A stretch of 52,904 nucleotides of DNA. Source: Gammaproteobacteria bacterium. Lineage in GTDB: Bacteria > Pseudomonadota > Gammaproteobacteria > Pseudomonadales > Oleiphilaceae. Position 1 is the stretch's first letter, and each line of letters begins with the position of its first letter. The notes under the pieces are model-generated. The model made no database searches. It was not told the origin of the DNA and worked only from the letters and a program-made list of their open reading frames with translations. The stretch spans positions 1 through 52,904 of the forward strand of contig PDSQ01000033.1 of the NCBI GenBank assembly GCA_002747055.1, given 5' to 3'. Both the position numbers and the translations under genes were made by a program. Shown here one piece after another: positions 36,599 to 47,026 of this stretch.

Positions 36599-38194
36599 TT
36601 AACCGAACTGGTTAGAAGTGTTCTTCGCACCGCCAGCTTTGAGAGCCAGTTCACCAGCATAGTATTCTTTGTGGTCATCACCGATGTCGGAACCAGCCAT
36701 ATTCTGGTGCTTGACGCAAGCGATACCCTGACGGATTTCTTTACGTTGAACACCGGCAACATAACCCAACATGCCCTGATCACCGAAGTACTCTTTCGCC
36801 AGGTTATCGACTGACAATGCAGTTGTGTGATAAGTGGGCAGAGTGATCAGGTGATGGAACACGTTTGCTTCGCGTGAAGTATCCGCCTGGAAAGTCCTGA
36901 CCCGAGTATCAGCGGCTGCAGACAGTTCTGAATCATCGTATTCAGCAGACATCAGATTGTCACGATCATAGGCAGAAACGTCTTTACCTTCCGCTTTCCA
37001 TGCGTCGTAAGTTTGCTGACGGAAGTTCAGTGTCCAGTTGAAAGATGGCGAGTTGTTGTAAACGAGTTTGGCATCAGGGTGAACTTTACGAACTTCGTCC
37101 ATCATGCCTTTGATTTCGTGTACAGTTGGTACGGCTGTTTCGATCCAAAGCAGATCCGCACCGGCGTTAAGGGCTTCGATACAGTCAAATACACAACGCT
37201 GATGACCAGTACCTGGACGGAACTGATACAGACCGGAAGGTAGACGCTTAGGACGTACCAGCTTGCCATTACGGTTGAAACAGACATCGCCTTCCGCCAT
37301 TTCAGATACGTCGATTTCTTCGACATCCAGATAAGAGTTGTAAACGTCGCCCTGATCGCCTGGCTCGTTGACAACGGCGATTTCTTTAGTCAGACCCGCG
37401 CCTTCAGAGTCGGTACGTGCAACGATAAGACCATTGTCAATGCCCAGTTCGAGGAAAGCATAACGAAGTGCGCGCAGCTTGTTGTGGAAATCAGCATGAG
37501 GAACGGTAACCTTGCCGTCCTGGTGACCACATTGCTTCTCGTCAGCAACCTGGTTTTCAATCTGCAAGCAGCAAGCACCTGCTTCGATCATTTGTTTGGC
37601 CATCAGGTAAGTCGCTTCTGCATTACCAAAACCGGCGTCGATATCGGCGATGATAGGCACAACGTGAGTTTCGTGATTGTCGATTTTGGATTGGATTTCG
37701 GCTTCTTTGGCGGCATCGCCAGCTTCGCGTGCTTGATCCAGCTCACGGAACAGACCGCCCAGTTCACGGGCATCGGCTTGACGCAAGAAGGTGTACAATT
37801 CTTCAACCAATGAAGCAACAGCGGTCTTTTCGTGCATGGACTGGTCAGGAAGAGGGCCGAACTCAGAACGCAATGCTGCCACCATCCAGCCAGAAAGGTA
37901 CAAGTAACGACGCTCGGTGCTGCCGAAGTGCTTCTTGATAGAGATCAGCTTTTGCTGACCGACAAAACCATGCCAGCAACCCAAGGACTGGGTGTACTTG
38001 GTCTTGTCTTCGTCAAATGCGGCCATGTCCGCGCGCATGATGTCGGCTGTGTACTTGGCGATGTCAAGGCCAGTTTTGAATTTGTTCTGGGCGCGCATGC
38101 GTGCCGCGTACTCAGGGTTGATTCCATTCCATGAATCCCCTGCGGCTTCTTTTAAACGGGCAACTGCCTCGATGTCTGACTTGTATTGTGACAT
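36599..38194 (-). CDS. aceA: isocitrate lyase
   Basis: Splits isocitrate to glyoxylate and succinate, the entry to the glyoxylate shunt. The 531-residue length and motif KQCGH (catalytic Cys near 222, with HQDGKVTVPH) match the longer isocitrate lyase type found in pseudomonads rather than the 434-residue E. coli type. GCWHGFVGQQ and ADIDAGFGN are also conserved. ATG 38194 follows GAGGA at proper spacing; an ATG six codons upstream overlaps that site and is rejected. No malate synthase or isocitrate dehydrogenase kinase gene is nearby. Confidence 0.95.
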   Translation of the reverse strand: MSQYKSDIEAVARLKEAAGDSWNGINPEYAARMRAQNKFKTGLDIAKYTADIMRADMAAFDEDKTKYTQSLGCWHGFVGQQKLISIKKHFGSTERRYLYLSGWMVAALRSEFGPLPDQSMHEKTAVASLVEELYTFLRQADARELGGLFRELDQAREAGDAAKEAEIQSKIDNHETHVVPIIADIDAGFGNAEATYLMAKQMIEAGACCLQIENQVADEKQCGHQDGKVTVPHADFHNKLRALRYAFLELGIDNGLIVARTDSEGAGLTKEIAVVNEPGDQGDVYNSYLDVEEIDVSEMAEGDVCFNRNGKLVRPKRLPSGLYQFRPGTGHQRCVFDCIEALNAGADLLWIETAVPTVHEIKGMMDEVRKVHPDAKLVYNNSPSFNWTLNFRQQTYDAWKAEGKDVSAYDRDNLMSAEYDDSELSAAADTRVRTFQADTSREANVFHHLITLPTYHTTALSVDNLAKEYFGDQGMLGYVAGVQRKEIRQGIACVKHQNMAGSDIGDDHKEYYAGELALKAGGAKNTSNQFG

Positions 38195-38502
38195 GATATT
38201 GAATCCTCGCAAATAGCATTTGGATTGTGCCAGCCAAAAGAGCTTTGGCCAGCGGGAACTTTTCAGCTGCGTTATATTCTATCGGAATTGAATGGACAAA
38301 TGAAATATATATAAGGTATACCGACTATTTTTTGCGTAAATAGTGGCAAGTAGTGGCAACTGACTCGCTCCGAGAACGAGTGGAGAGACGTCAAAGACAA
38401 TTCAAGAGTGGTTTTTGACAGGTTTTATGCGAAAGTGATCAATGCAAAAAGGTGGTAAGCACACCTTTTTGCCTGTTTTTTCGTCTATCATTGGGGGTGG
38501 AA
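38195..38502. promoter_or_regulatory. aceA upstream region
   Basis: A 308-base spacer before the leftward aceA gene. It contains a tandem direct repeat TAGTGGCAA at 38341 and 38351 (10-base period, so on one helix face) and an interrupted repeat ACTCG...CGAGT around 38363-38381. Both are candidate operator sites about 150-190 bases upstream of the aceA start. The strand-proximal promoter was not assigned. The far end holds a terminator (38445-38471). Confidence 0.4.
38445..38471 (-). terminator. intrinsic terminator of the LolA-like gene
   Basis: CAAAAAGGTG (38445-38454) and CACCTTTTTG (38462-38471) form a perfect 10-bp stem with a 7-base loop, with A/T tracts built into the stem. It lies 32 bp past the stop of the leftward LolA-like gene. 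Confidence 0.75.
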
Positions 38503-39306
38503 TTACCTTGCGCGTTTCAGGCTGTTTTGACTGAAATCCTTTTCTTTTAATCCACTCTTGAATTTGAAGTTGGCCATTATCAGATCCGTGCTTTTTCCGG
38601 TTTGATGGTTTACCATTTCGCTCTTGTGGGCTCGCCAGAACTTGTTGTTGTATTTTTTGTACATATACAGTTTGAGTGTCTTCAAGAGAGACTTTTTACG
38701 GTCATAAAACTCAACTTTATGGGTGCGGTATTCGTTTTGGTCTATCCACGAAATCTGCCGGGTGTACCCAGAGTTTTTGTCGACGGGGTAGCTCTCTACG
38801 ACATAGCACATAAGGTTGCCGCACTTTTCGTCCCGCAGATATTTATACGTGTATTTTTCGACTTCTGCCCCTGCCAGGTCTTCAAACGAAAACTCACTCC
38901 CCATAAATGGCCCGGATTTGTTTTTCGAGGCAATGCGCTTAACCCGTTTTAACGCAGGCAAATACAGCCACTGGTCGTCATCGTCCACTTTATGCGCATA
39001 GGTTAAAAGTGCTGTGCCTCGGACATCCGCAGGTTGGTCAAAAATAGTCAGGCTTTTATTTCCATCATCTTGCATTTCAAAGCCTTTGATACGAAGAATG
39101 CGGACACTTTCATCGCCACGTTTGTTGCGCAGTATCATTTTCATGTCGGCAGACGCATCCTGCCAACCTGAATCTCGTTTATCAGCCTCGAGTGCAATAG
39201 CTAGGCCTTTTTCGGTCGCAGATCGAGCCAGTGCCGGGCCGGGGAAAAGGGTGAAGAAAACGATCAGAGAAACAAGCATTTTCTTGATCTGGTGTTGCGT
39301 TGTCAT
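38503..39306 (-). CDS. outer-membrane lipoprotein-sorting (LolA-like) protein
   Basis: A 267-residue exported protein of the LolA/TP0789-like lipoprotein-sorting fold family. It has a signal peptide (MLVSLIVFFTLFPGPALA), then SADMKMILRNKRGDESVRILRIKGFE, LLTYAHKVDDDDQWLYLPALKRVKRI and FMGSEFSFEDLAG, which are typical of this group. Relatives are usually encoded beside an MMPL/RND exporter; none is adjacent here. ATG 39306 with GGAG upstream is preferred over an ORF opening at 39462 that overlaps the preceding ATPase gene. It probably carries lipids or lipoproteins across the periplasm, but the substrate is unknown. Confidence 0.85.
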   Translation of the reverse strand: MTTQHQIKKMLVSLIVFFTLFPGPALARSATEKGLAIALEADKRDSGWQDASADMKMILRNKRGDESVRILRIKGFEMQDDGNKSLTIFDQPADVRGTALLTYAHKVDDDDQWLYLPALKRVKRIASKNKSGPFMGSEFSFEDLAGAEVEKYTYKYLRDEKCGNLMCYVVESYPVDKNSGYTRQISWIDQNEYRTHKVEFYDRKKSLLKTLKLYMYKKYNNKFWRAHKSEMVNHQTGKSTDLIMANFKFKSGLKEKDFSQNSLKRAR

Positions 39307-39388
39307 GAATGGGCTCCGTCGTGTGTGTTGTTTTGATCTCATAACAAAATATAGCAGGATTAATGCCGATGTCTCAATTTTACCGTTG

Positions 39389-41149
39389 TCACCAGCCGGA
39401 TGCCGTGACCCGGATAACTTCCTCTGTTGTGGTGAGACCACTGGAAATTTTTTGTGCGCCACTGAGTCTGAGGCTGCGCATACCGCTTTGAACAGCGAGT
39501 TTTCTTATCTCCTTCAGGTTCATGTTTTCCGAAAGCCTGTCTTTCAGATTGTCTTCCAGGGACAGTATTTCATACAGGCCAAGTCTGCCACTGAATCCGG
39601 TATTTCTGCATTCCAGACAACCTACGGCTTTACATGGGTTTTTAGGTGGGGAGGCTTTCCATGGGTAGGTCAAGCTCAACCAGTTGTCTTCCGATATAGT
39701 GGTTGTCTGTTTGCATGATGAGCAAAGCTTTCTGACCAAACGCTGCGCCATCACACCGCGTACGGTCGCTTTTATAATGTAGGGTGCAATACCCAGTTCG
39801 ATGAGTCGGGTGAGTGCACTTGGTGTGTCATTGGTGTGCAGCGTGGAAAAAACCAGGTGACCGGTCAATGCGGCTTGCGTTGCCATCTCGGCTGTTTCCA
39901 GATCCCTGATCTCGCCAATCATAATAATGTCCGGATCCTGACGCAGTAGTGCTTTGACGCCCGAAGCGAAAGTGACATCGATATTACTCTGTACCTGCAT
40001 TTGGTTAAATGCCGGTTCGACCATTTCTACCGGATCTTCAATGGTGCAGATATTGACTTCCGGGCAGGCCAATTGCTTTAGCGAGGAATAAAGCGTCGTG
40101 GTTTTTCCCGACCCGGTTGGTCCGGTGACCAGCACAATGCCGTGGGGTGCCTGCACGATGTTATGCCATCGGTTTTCATCTTCCTGGTTGAAACCCAGGT
40201 CGTGAAAGCTTCGGCACAGCACTTCGGGGTCGAAAATTCGCATCACCAGTTTTTCGCCAAAAACAGTTGGCAAGGTTGAAAGCCGAAGCTCTATTTCCTG
40301 CGCGTTCAGGTTCTTGGTTTTTATTCGACCATCCTGGGGTTTTCTTTTTTCGGCGATGTTCAGACGACCCAAGATTTTCAGGCGACTTACGACGGCCATG
40401 CCAACCGTGAACGGAAGTTCATAGACATTGTGTAAATGGCCGTCTATACGGAAGCGGACTTGTGATATCTCCCTGCGTGGCTCGATGTGAATGTCACTGG
40501 CTCTTTGTTCGTAAGCGTATTGTAATAACCAGTCAACGATTTTGACGATGTGTTGGTCGTTAGCGTCATGGTTGCCACCGGCGCCAAGTTCCATCATCTG
40601 TTCAAAATTCTGTGCGTTGTTCGAGTTTTTACCGATGGCGGCCTGATTTACCGATTTCGCCAGCTGATAAAATTCAACTGTAAAGTGGTCGATGTCCTCC
40701 GGGGCGGCGACGGCTCGTCGAATCTCCTTTTTCAGTACATGAAACAGATTTTCTTGCCATGCGGTATAGAAAGGCTGCGCACTGACAATGGTGACATAGT
40801 CTGGTCGCACTTCAACGGCCAGAATGCCGTGATGTTGAGCAAAAGCGTAGGACATCACTTCGGACACCTGGTGGGCGTCGACCTTGAGTGGATCAATGTG
40901 ATAGACAGGTTGGCCGGCCCAGCTGGCAAGCCAGTCGATCAGCGTGTCCATATCAATTATTGCACCAGTTTTAGCGTTCTTGAGTTGTTTTCGGGCAATG
41001 GTGATCAACGGGTGCTGTTTGCCCCCGACACTATCGGTGATAAGTAACCTGGTTTTGTCGTTCTGGCTGATCAAACCATCTTGTTCTAAACGGTGGGCGA
41101 TATCTGCAACCGAGAGTCTGGTGTTTGCCGGGACAATCGCTGGTTTCAT
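39389..41149 (-). CDS. GspE/PilB-family secretion or pilus ATPase
   Basis: A 586-residue cytoplasmic hexameric ATPase of the type II secretion/type IV pilus extension class. It has an N-terminal MshEN/N1-like domain starting RLSVADIAHRLEQDGLIS, the N2 segment SDIHIEPRREISQVRFRIDG, Walker A GPTGSGKTTT (about 338-347), an Asp box TIEDPVE, GEIRDLETAEMATQAALTGH, and a C-terminal zinc module (CSSC plus CLEC). No pilus or secretion genes are near. The frame is open upstream to 41326, but that part overlaps the DUF2069 gene; ATG 41149 begins the family-like sequence and lies 14 bp after the DUF2069 stop. Confidence 0.88.
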   Translation of the reverse strand: MKPAIVPANTRLSVADIAHRLEQDGLISQNDKTRLLITDSVGGKQHPLITIARKQLKNAKTGAIIDMDTLIDWLASWAGQPVYHIDPLKVDAHQVSEVMSYAFAQHHGILAVEVRPDYVTIVSAQPFYTAWQENLFHVLKKEIRRAVAAPEDIDHFTVEFYQLAKSVNQAAIGKNSNNAQNFEQMMELGAGGNHDANDQHIVKIVDWLLQYAYEQRASDIHIEPRREISQVRFRIDGHLHNVYELPFTVGMAVVSRLKILGRLNIAEKRKPQDGRIKTKNLNAQEIELRLSTLPTVFGEKLVMRIFDPEVLCRSFHDLGFNQEDENRWHNIVQAPHGIVLVTGPTGSGKTTTLYSSLKQLACPEVNICTIEDPVEMVEPAFNQMQVQSNIDVTFASGVKALLRQDPDIIMIGEIRDLETAEMATQAALTGHLVFSTLHTNDTPSALTRLIELGIAPYIIKATVRGVMAQRLVRKLCSSCKQTTTISEDNWLSLTYPWKASPPKNPCKAVGCLECRNTGFSGRLGLYEILSLEDNLKDRLSENMNLKEIRKLAVQSGMRSLRLSGAQKISSGLTTTEEVIRVTASGW

Positions 41150-41163
41150 GGGTAGCTCGCTTT

Positions 41164-41538
41164 TTAACCGTTTGTCGCGCTCGCCTTGTTCTGCCAGTTC
41201 ACATACAGCATCGAGCAGATAAATAACGTCGCGGTCAGGATTGAATACAACATAGGTAGGGTCGCCCATTGGGTCAAATAAAATTGAGCGGATGCCTGGG
41301 TGAAGTATAGTAGGACAATAAAACATAACCAGATATGGCTGCGGGTACGGCGTTTGATCAGTCCCGGCAGCAGTATTAACAGGGGTAATAATTTGATGCT
41401 GAGTATGATGCCTTTCGATGCCTCCGGCGGTACGCTGCCATCGAAGGTGGTAAAAACAAGTAGCAAGATCAACAACGCATAACTGGCGAGTGTCAGGCGG
41501 CGGGCGATAGTGGCTTTGGTTTGTAGCGGCAATGACAT
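41164..41538 (-). CDS. DUF2069 membrane protein
   Basis: A 124-residue inner-membrane protein with four hydrophobic segments (LASYALLILLLVF, ILSIKLLPLLILLPGL, IWLCFIVLLYFTQA, LYSILTATLFICSMLYV). It matches DUF2069, a family of unknown function commonly found beside wrbA in gammaproteobacteria. It starts 55 bp after the wrbA stop and is followed 14 bp later by the GspE/PilB-type gene, so wrbA, DUF2069 and the ATPase may share a transcript. Confidence 0.8.
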   Translation of the reverse strand: MSLPLQTKATIARRLTLASYALLILLLVFTTFDGSVPPEASKGIILSIKLLPLLILLPGLIKRRTRSHIWLCFIVLLYFTQASAQFYLTQWATLPMLYSILTATLFICSMLYVNWQNKASATNG

Positions 41539-41593
41539 GACACGGTTTCCAGTAATAGTGATATTTTAAGCGATGGCGCGGCTTGGCAGGGCA

Positions 41594-42498
<905 letters not shown>

Positions 42499-42855
42499 TT
42501 ATTTCAATAGCTGCTCGACGTTTTCCGATGGTCTGCCCAATACGGCGCGGTTTCCTTTGACCACTATCGGTCGTTCTATCAGTTTCGGATATTGCTGCAT
42601 AAGTGCAATAATCTGTTCGTCGGTCAGGTCGGGGTTATCCAGGCCCGCTTCTTTGTATTCGGCTTCCTTGGTCCGTAAAAGCTCTCGAGCTTTTATGCCC
42701 AGCTTGTCAATGATGTTTCTCAATGTGGCTGGGTCAGGCGGTGTTTCCAGGTACTTGACGATTGTAGGCTTGATGCCTTTTCCCTCAAGTAAAGCCAGTG
42801 TTTGTCTGGATTTTGAGCAGCGCGGATTGTGATAGAAGGTGACATTGTCAGACAT
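42499..42855 (-). CDS. arsC: ArsC/YfgD-family reductase
   Basis: A 118-residue thioredoxin-fold protein. The N-terminal HNPRCSKSRQT carries the catalytic Cys13, GKGIKPTIVKYLETPP and LLRTKEAEYKE follow the glutathione-dependent arsenate reductase pattern, and LIERPIVVKGNRAVLGRP is the C-terminal active-site segment. It could be a true arsenate reductase or the YfgD-type paralogue; no arsR or arsB is nearby, which favours the housekeeping paralogue. ATG 42855 is preferred to one six codons upstream. It is divergent from the TlpA-like gene. Confidence 0.85.
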   Translation of the reverse strand: MSDNVTFYHNPRCSKSRQTLALLEGKGIKPTIVKYLETPPDPATLRNIIDKLGIKARELLRTKEAEYKEAGLDNPDLTDEQIIALMQQYPKLIERPIVVKGNRAVLGRPSENVEQLLK

Positions 42856-43042
42856 GATTTCCTCAAGACGCATAAGAAGTTGCTGATAACCGGTTTTTAG
42901 GGCACATTACCCGGGTGCGGCTTGCCGGGCCCGTTTTCGATAAAGCCGGATCGCGACGCGAGTATAGCACCATTTTTCAATGGACAGAAAATCTAACAGG
43001 CAGGTTTTGTGTCTATTCGCCACAAGAAGGATACCTTTTCAA

Positions 43043-43534
43043 ATGCTTAAAAAAATTCGCCTTTCATTTGTTTGCCTGATGCTGGGGCTATTGATGGCCT
43101 GTGACTATGCGACTGACGAAATGTCCAACGCAACAGATAGTAACGCATTGGCGCAATATCAAAAGCTGGCGGCACCTGGAGATTGGTTGCTGATCAATTA
43201 TTGGGCAGAATGGTGTCCGTCCTGTGTTGAGGAAATTCCTGAGTTGAACGAAGTACATCGACAAGCCGGTGTGTCGGTGGTGGCGGTGAACTATGATTTA
43301 GCTGAAAAAAGCGTGCTGGATAAGCAAGCGACGAGAATGGGTATAGAATATCGGGTAATAGACCATGATCCCGCTCGGGATCTAGGGTATGAGCGCCCTA
43401 TGGCATTACCCACCACGATTGTGATCGATCCTTCAGGTAAAGTGGTCAAGTATCTGTTTGGTGACCAGACAAAAGCGTCCATTTTGCAAACGATCAGGTC
43501 ACTACAAAACACAGCCTTCAGTGAGACAGACTGA
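43043..43534 (+). CDS. TlpA-like thiol-disulfide lipoprotein
   Basis: A 163-residue exported thioredoxin-fold protein. It has a signal with lipobox LLMAC (Cys20), a NYWAEWCPSCVEEIPEL active site (Cys58, Cys61) and a cis-proline segment MALPTTIVIDPSG. It is predicted to be membrane-anchored in the periplasm and to reduce a disulfide partner or participate in cytochrome maturation; the partner is unknown. ATG 43043 starts the signal directly. dnaE begins 3 bp after its stop, so the two are probably co-transcribed. Confidence 0.85.
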   Translation: MLKKIRLSFVCLMLGLLMACDYATDEMSNATDSNALAQYQKLAAPGDWLLINYWAEWCPSCVEEIPELNEVHRQAGVSVVAVNYDLAEKSVLDKQATRMGIEYRVIDHDPARDLGYERPMALPTTIVIDPSGKVVKYLFGDQTKASILQTIRSLQNTAFSETD

Positions 43535-43537
43535 TCT

Positions 43538-46500
43538 ATGGCCCCCTCATTTATACATTTACGTGTTCACACTGAATTTTCTCTTGTCGATGGCTTGGTT
43601 CGCATCAAGCCTCTGGTCGAAAAAACCGCTGAGCTGGGCATGCCCGCGGTAGCTGTCACTGATCAATCAAATATGTGTTCATTGGTCAAGTTCTACAAGG
43701 CGGCGATGGCTGCCGGGGTCAAACCTGTGGTTGGCGCGGATCTCTGGCTCGAATATCCGGACGAACCCGAAAACCCAAGCCGTATCACCCTTCTGGCTAT
43801 GAACGATAGCGGTTATGCCAATATTACCGAACTGGTTTCTCTTGGCTTTACCGAGGGGCAGCGCTTCAATAAGGCCATTGTTGATATGGCATGGCTGGAG
43901 TCATTGTCTGACGGGGTGATTGCGCTATCGGGCGCTAAATTGGGAGATATTGGTCGGGCGTTGTTGTCCGGGAAAAAGGATCTGGCAGAGCAGAGATTGG
44001 CCCACTGGATGAAAGTGTTCCCGGAGAGATTCTACCTGGAATTACAACGCACTGGTCGCAGTCATGATGAAACCTGTGTTCATGGCTCGGTGAAGCTGGC
44101 TCAAGCAATGCAATGCCCAGTGGTAGCGACCAATGATGTCGTATTTATGAATCAGGAAGACTTTGACGCCCACGAGGCGAGAGTGTGTATCTATGGTAGT
44201 TGGACATTGGATGATCCCCGCCGTGAGCGCAGATACAGTAATGAGCAGTATTTCAAAACGACGGAACAAATGCTGGAATTGTTTTCAGATATTCCAGAGG
44301 CGATAGAGAATACGGTTGAGATAGCCAAGCGTTGCAGTCTGGAGGTGCGTTTAGGTCAACACTTTCTGCCCGAGTACCCGATTCCCGAGGGTATGACGAT
44401 GGATCAGTTTTTTGAAAAAATTTCCAGGCAGGGATTGGAAGAACGCTTGCTGATGATTCTGGATGGTGAGGGGGCGCAGGATGAAGATAAGAGAAAGGTG
44501 TATTTTGACCGACTCAAGTTTGAGTTGGATATTATCTGTCAGATGGGGTTCCCGGGCTATTATCTTATCGTGATGGACTTCATCAAATGGGCCAAAGACC
44601 ATGATGTACCTGTCGGCCCGGGGCGGGGTTCCGGCGCCGGTTCTCTTGTCGCGTACGCACTTCATATTACCGATCTCGATCCGATTCAGTATGATTTGCT
44701 TTTCGAGCGATTTCTTAACCCGGAACGGGTCTCCATGCCTGACTTCGATGTCGATTTTTGTATGGAAGGACGAGACCACGTTATTGATTATGTGGCGCAA
44801 CGTTATGGTCGGGATGCGGTATCACAGATCATAACATTCGGTACTATGGCAGCAAAAGCGGTAGTGCGTGACGTCGCTCGTGTTCAGGGCAAGCCCTATT
44901 CCCTGGGCGACCGCCTGTCGAAGATGATTCCTTTTGAAATTGGCATGACCTTGGCGAAAGCGTTGGACTCGGAAGGAGCCTTGCGAAACTATCTGGAACA
45001 GGATGAAGAAGCCCAGGAAGTCTGGGATATGGCGGTCAAGCTCGAAGGGATAACCCGCAACGTCGGGAAACATGCTGGAGGCGTCGTTATCGCGCCAACC
45101 AGATTGATTGATTTCGCTCCGCTCTATTGTGATGAAGATGGCACCGGGGTGGTCACTCAATTCGATAAAAATGATGTGGAAGAAGTCGGTCTCGTCAAGT
45201 TTGATTTTTTGGGTCTGCGGACATTGACCATTATCAAGTGGGCGCTGGAAATGATTAACCCGAAGCGGGTTGCCGCCGGTAAGCCCAAGATTGATATCAG
45301 TGCCATACCGTTGGATGATGCGGAGTCGTTTGCGTTGTTGAAACGGGCAGAAACGACGGCGGTATTTCAGCTTGAAAGCCGGGGGATGAAAGATCTTATC
45401 CGCCGATTGCAACCGGATAACCTGGAGGATATGATCGCTCTGGTGGCTCTGTTCCGTCCCGGCCCTCTGGAGTCCGGTATGGTAGATGACTTTATTAACC
45501 GCAAACATGGACGTGCCGAGGTGGCTTACCCTCATCCGGATTACCAGCACGAGTCTCTCAAACCTGTTTTGGAACCGACTTACGGGGTTATCGTTTATCA
45601 GGAACAGGTGATGCAGATTGCCCAGGTGCTTGCCGGTTACTCATTGGGTGGGGCCGATCTTCTGCGTCGAGCGATGGGTAAAAAGAAACCGCAGGAGATG
45701 GCCAAGCAGCGGTCTGTTTTTGAGCAAGGGGCGGTGAGCCAGGGTGTCGATCCGAATCTGGCGATCAAGATATTTGATCTGGTCGAAAAATTTGCCGGTT
45801 ATGGGTTTAACAAATCTCACTCGGCCGCCTATGCGCTGGTTTCATATCAAACCCTTTGGCTGAAAACGCACTTTTCCGCCGAGTTTATGGCGGCGGTATT
45901 GACCGCCGATATGCAGAACACCGATAAAGTGGTGGCGTTAATTGAAGAATGTCGAAATATGGAACTCGACCTGATTTTGCCTAATGTGAACGTCAGTGAA
46001 TATACCTTTACGGTCGATGATCGGGGGCGAGTCGTTTACGGGCTGGGTGCGATCAAAGGCTTGGGTGAGGGGCCGGTTGCCAGTATCACTGAAGCGAGAG
46101 CAGCCGGAGGATCATTTAAGAACTTGTTTGATTTTTGTGCCCGTATCGATGTGCGAAAAGTGAACAAGAGAGCCATAAATGCCCTTGTTCGCTCTGGCGC
46201 TCTCGATGATTTGGGACCGAGCCGGGCCCGCATGATGGCGAGTGTCGAAGAAGCCTTGCGACGGGCGGGGCAAAATAGCCGAAATATCATGGCGAGAATG
46301 GATGACCTGTTCGGTGAGGTGATTCCTGGCGAAGATAGCGAAGAAGATTTGTTCGCAGCATCCAAAGGGATCCGAGAGTTCACAGTGAAAGAGCATTTGA
46401 ATGGTGAGAAGGAAACGCTCGGACTGTATTTGACAGGTCATCCGTTTGATGAATATAAAAAAGAAGTGATGAATTTTGTTGCTTCGACTCTCAATGACGT

Positions 46501-47026
46501 CAGGCCAAAGTCCAAAGAATTACAAACTGTGGTGGGCCTGGTGGTCGCCGTCAGGCTGATGAAAACGAAAAAAGGCGATACCATGGCCATTGTGACATTG
46601 GATGATCGGACTGCCAGAATAGATGTAACCTTGTTCTCGGAGGCGTATGAAACAAGTAAGGAATATCTGGTCAAGGATACGGTATTGTGTGTCGAAGGGG
46701 AGGTCAGTGAAGACAATTATTCAGAAGGGCTGAAAGTCATGGCGAAACAGTGTTTCGATGTCACTGGTGCCCGTTTGAAATATGCCCGTTCGGTACGACT
46801 GAGTATTGTTGAATCGGCATGGGCAGACAGCCTGCCAAATAAACTGAAGACAACACTGGAGCCTTATCGTCTCGATACCGCTTGTGCCATCGTGATTGAT
46901 TATCAAAAGACCGATGCGAAGGCGCTTATCGAGCTGGGTGATGAATGGCGTGTACGGCCGGAAGATGACTTGTTGCAGGGACTGAGATATCTATTGGGTA
47001 ATGACAATGTCAGTATGGACTATTAG
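43538..47026 (+). CDS. dnaE: DNA polymerase III alpha subunit
   Basis: Replicative polymerase of 1162 residues. An N-terminal PHP domain (HLRVHTEFSLVDG from residue 7) precedes the polymerase core with GPGRGSGAGSLVAYAL and the catalytic PDFDVDF (about 400-406), the fingers, the tandem helix-hairpin-helix region, and an OB fold at about 990-1070 (VVGLVVAVRLMKTKKGD). Length is normal. The usual upstream rnhB is replaced by a TlpA-like gene that ends 3 bp before. accA, usually next, is absent; tilS starts after 95 bp. Confidence 0.97.
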   Translation: MAPSFIHLRVHTEFSLVDGLVRIKPLVEKTAELGMPAVAVTDQSNMCSLVKFYKAAMAAGVKPVVGADLWLEYPDEPENPSRITLLAMNDSGYANITELVSLGFTEGQRFNKAIVDMAWLESLSDGVIALSGAKLGDIGRALLSGKKDLAEQRLAHWMKVFPERFYLELQRTGRSHDETCVHGSVKLAQAMQCPVVATNDVVFMNQEDFDAHEARVCIYGSWTLDDPRRERRYSNEQYFKTTEQMLELFSDIPEAIENTVEIAKRCSLEVRLGQHFLPEYPIPEGMTMDQFFEKISRQGLEERLLMILDGEGAQDEDKRKVYFDRLKFELDIICQMGFPGYYLIVMDFIKWAKDHDVPVGPGRGSGAGSLVAYALHITDLDPIQYDLLFERFLNPERVSMPDFDVDFCMEGRDHVIDYVAQRYGRDAVSQIITFGTMAAKAVVRDVARVQGKPYSLGDRLSKMIPFEIGMTLAKALDSEGALRNYLEQDEEAQEVWDMAVKLEGITRNVGKHAGGVVIAPTRLIDFAPLYCDEDGTGVVTQFDKNDVEEVGLVKFDFLGLRTLTIIKWALEMINPKRVAAGKPKIDISAIPLDDAESFALLKRAETTAVFQLESRGMKDLIRRLQPDNLEDMIALVALFRPGPLESGMVDDFINRKHGRAEVAYPHPDYQHESLKPVLEPTYGVIVYQEQVMQIAQVLAGYSLGGADLLRRAMGKKKPQEMAKQRSVFEQGAVSQGVDPNLAIKIFDLVEKFAGYGFNKSHSAAYALVSYQTLWLKTHFSAEFMAAVLTADMQNTDKVVALIEECRNMELDLILPNVNVSEYTFTVDDRGRVVYGLGAIKGLGEGPVASITEARAAGGSFKNLFDFCARIDVRKVNKRAINALVRSGALDDLGPSRARMMASVEEALRRAGQNSRNIMARMDDLFGEVIPGEDSEEDLFAASKGIREFTVKEHLNGEKETLGLYLTGHPFDEYKKEVMNFVASTLNDVRPKSKELQTVVGLVVAVRLMKTKKGDTMAIVTLDDRTARIDVTLFSEAYETSKEYLVKDTVLCVEGEVSEDNYSEGLKVMAKQCFDVTGARLKYARSVRLSIVESAWADSLPNKLKTTLEPYRLDTACAIVIDYQKTDAKALIELGDEWRVRPEDDLLQGLRYLLGNDNVSMDY

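Noticed and set aside
37520..37535. KQCGH instead of KKCGH in isocitrate lyase
   Set aside because: This variant belongs to the longer, pseudomonad-type isocitrate lyases and is not a defect.
41150..41326. Upstream extension of the PilB/GspE frame
   Set aside because: It overlaps the DUF2069 gene in another frame, and the family-like N-terminus begins at ATG 41149.
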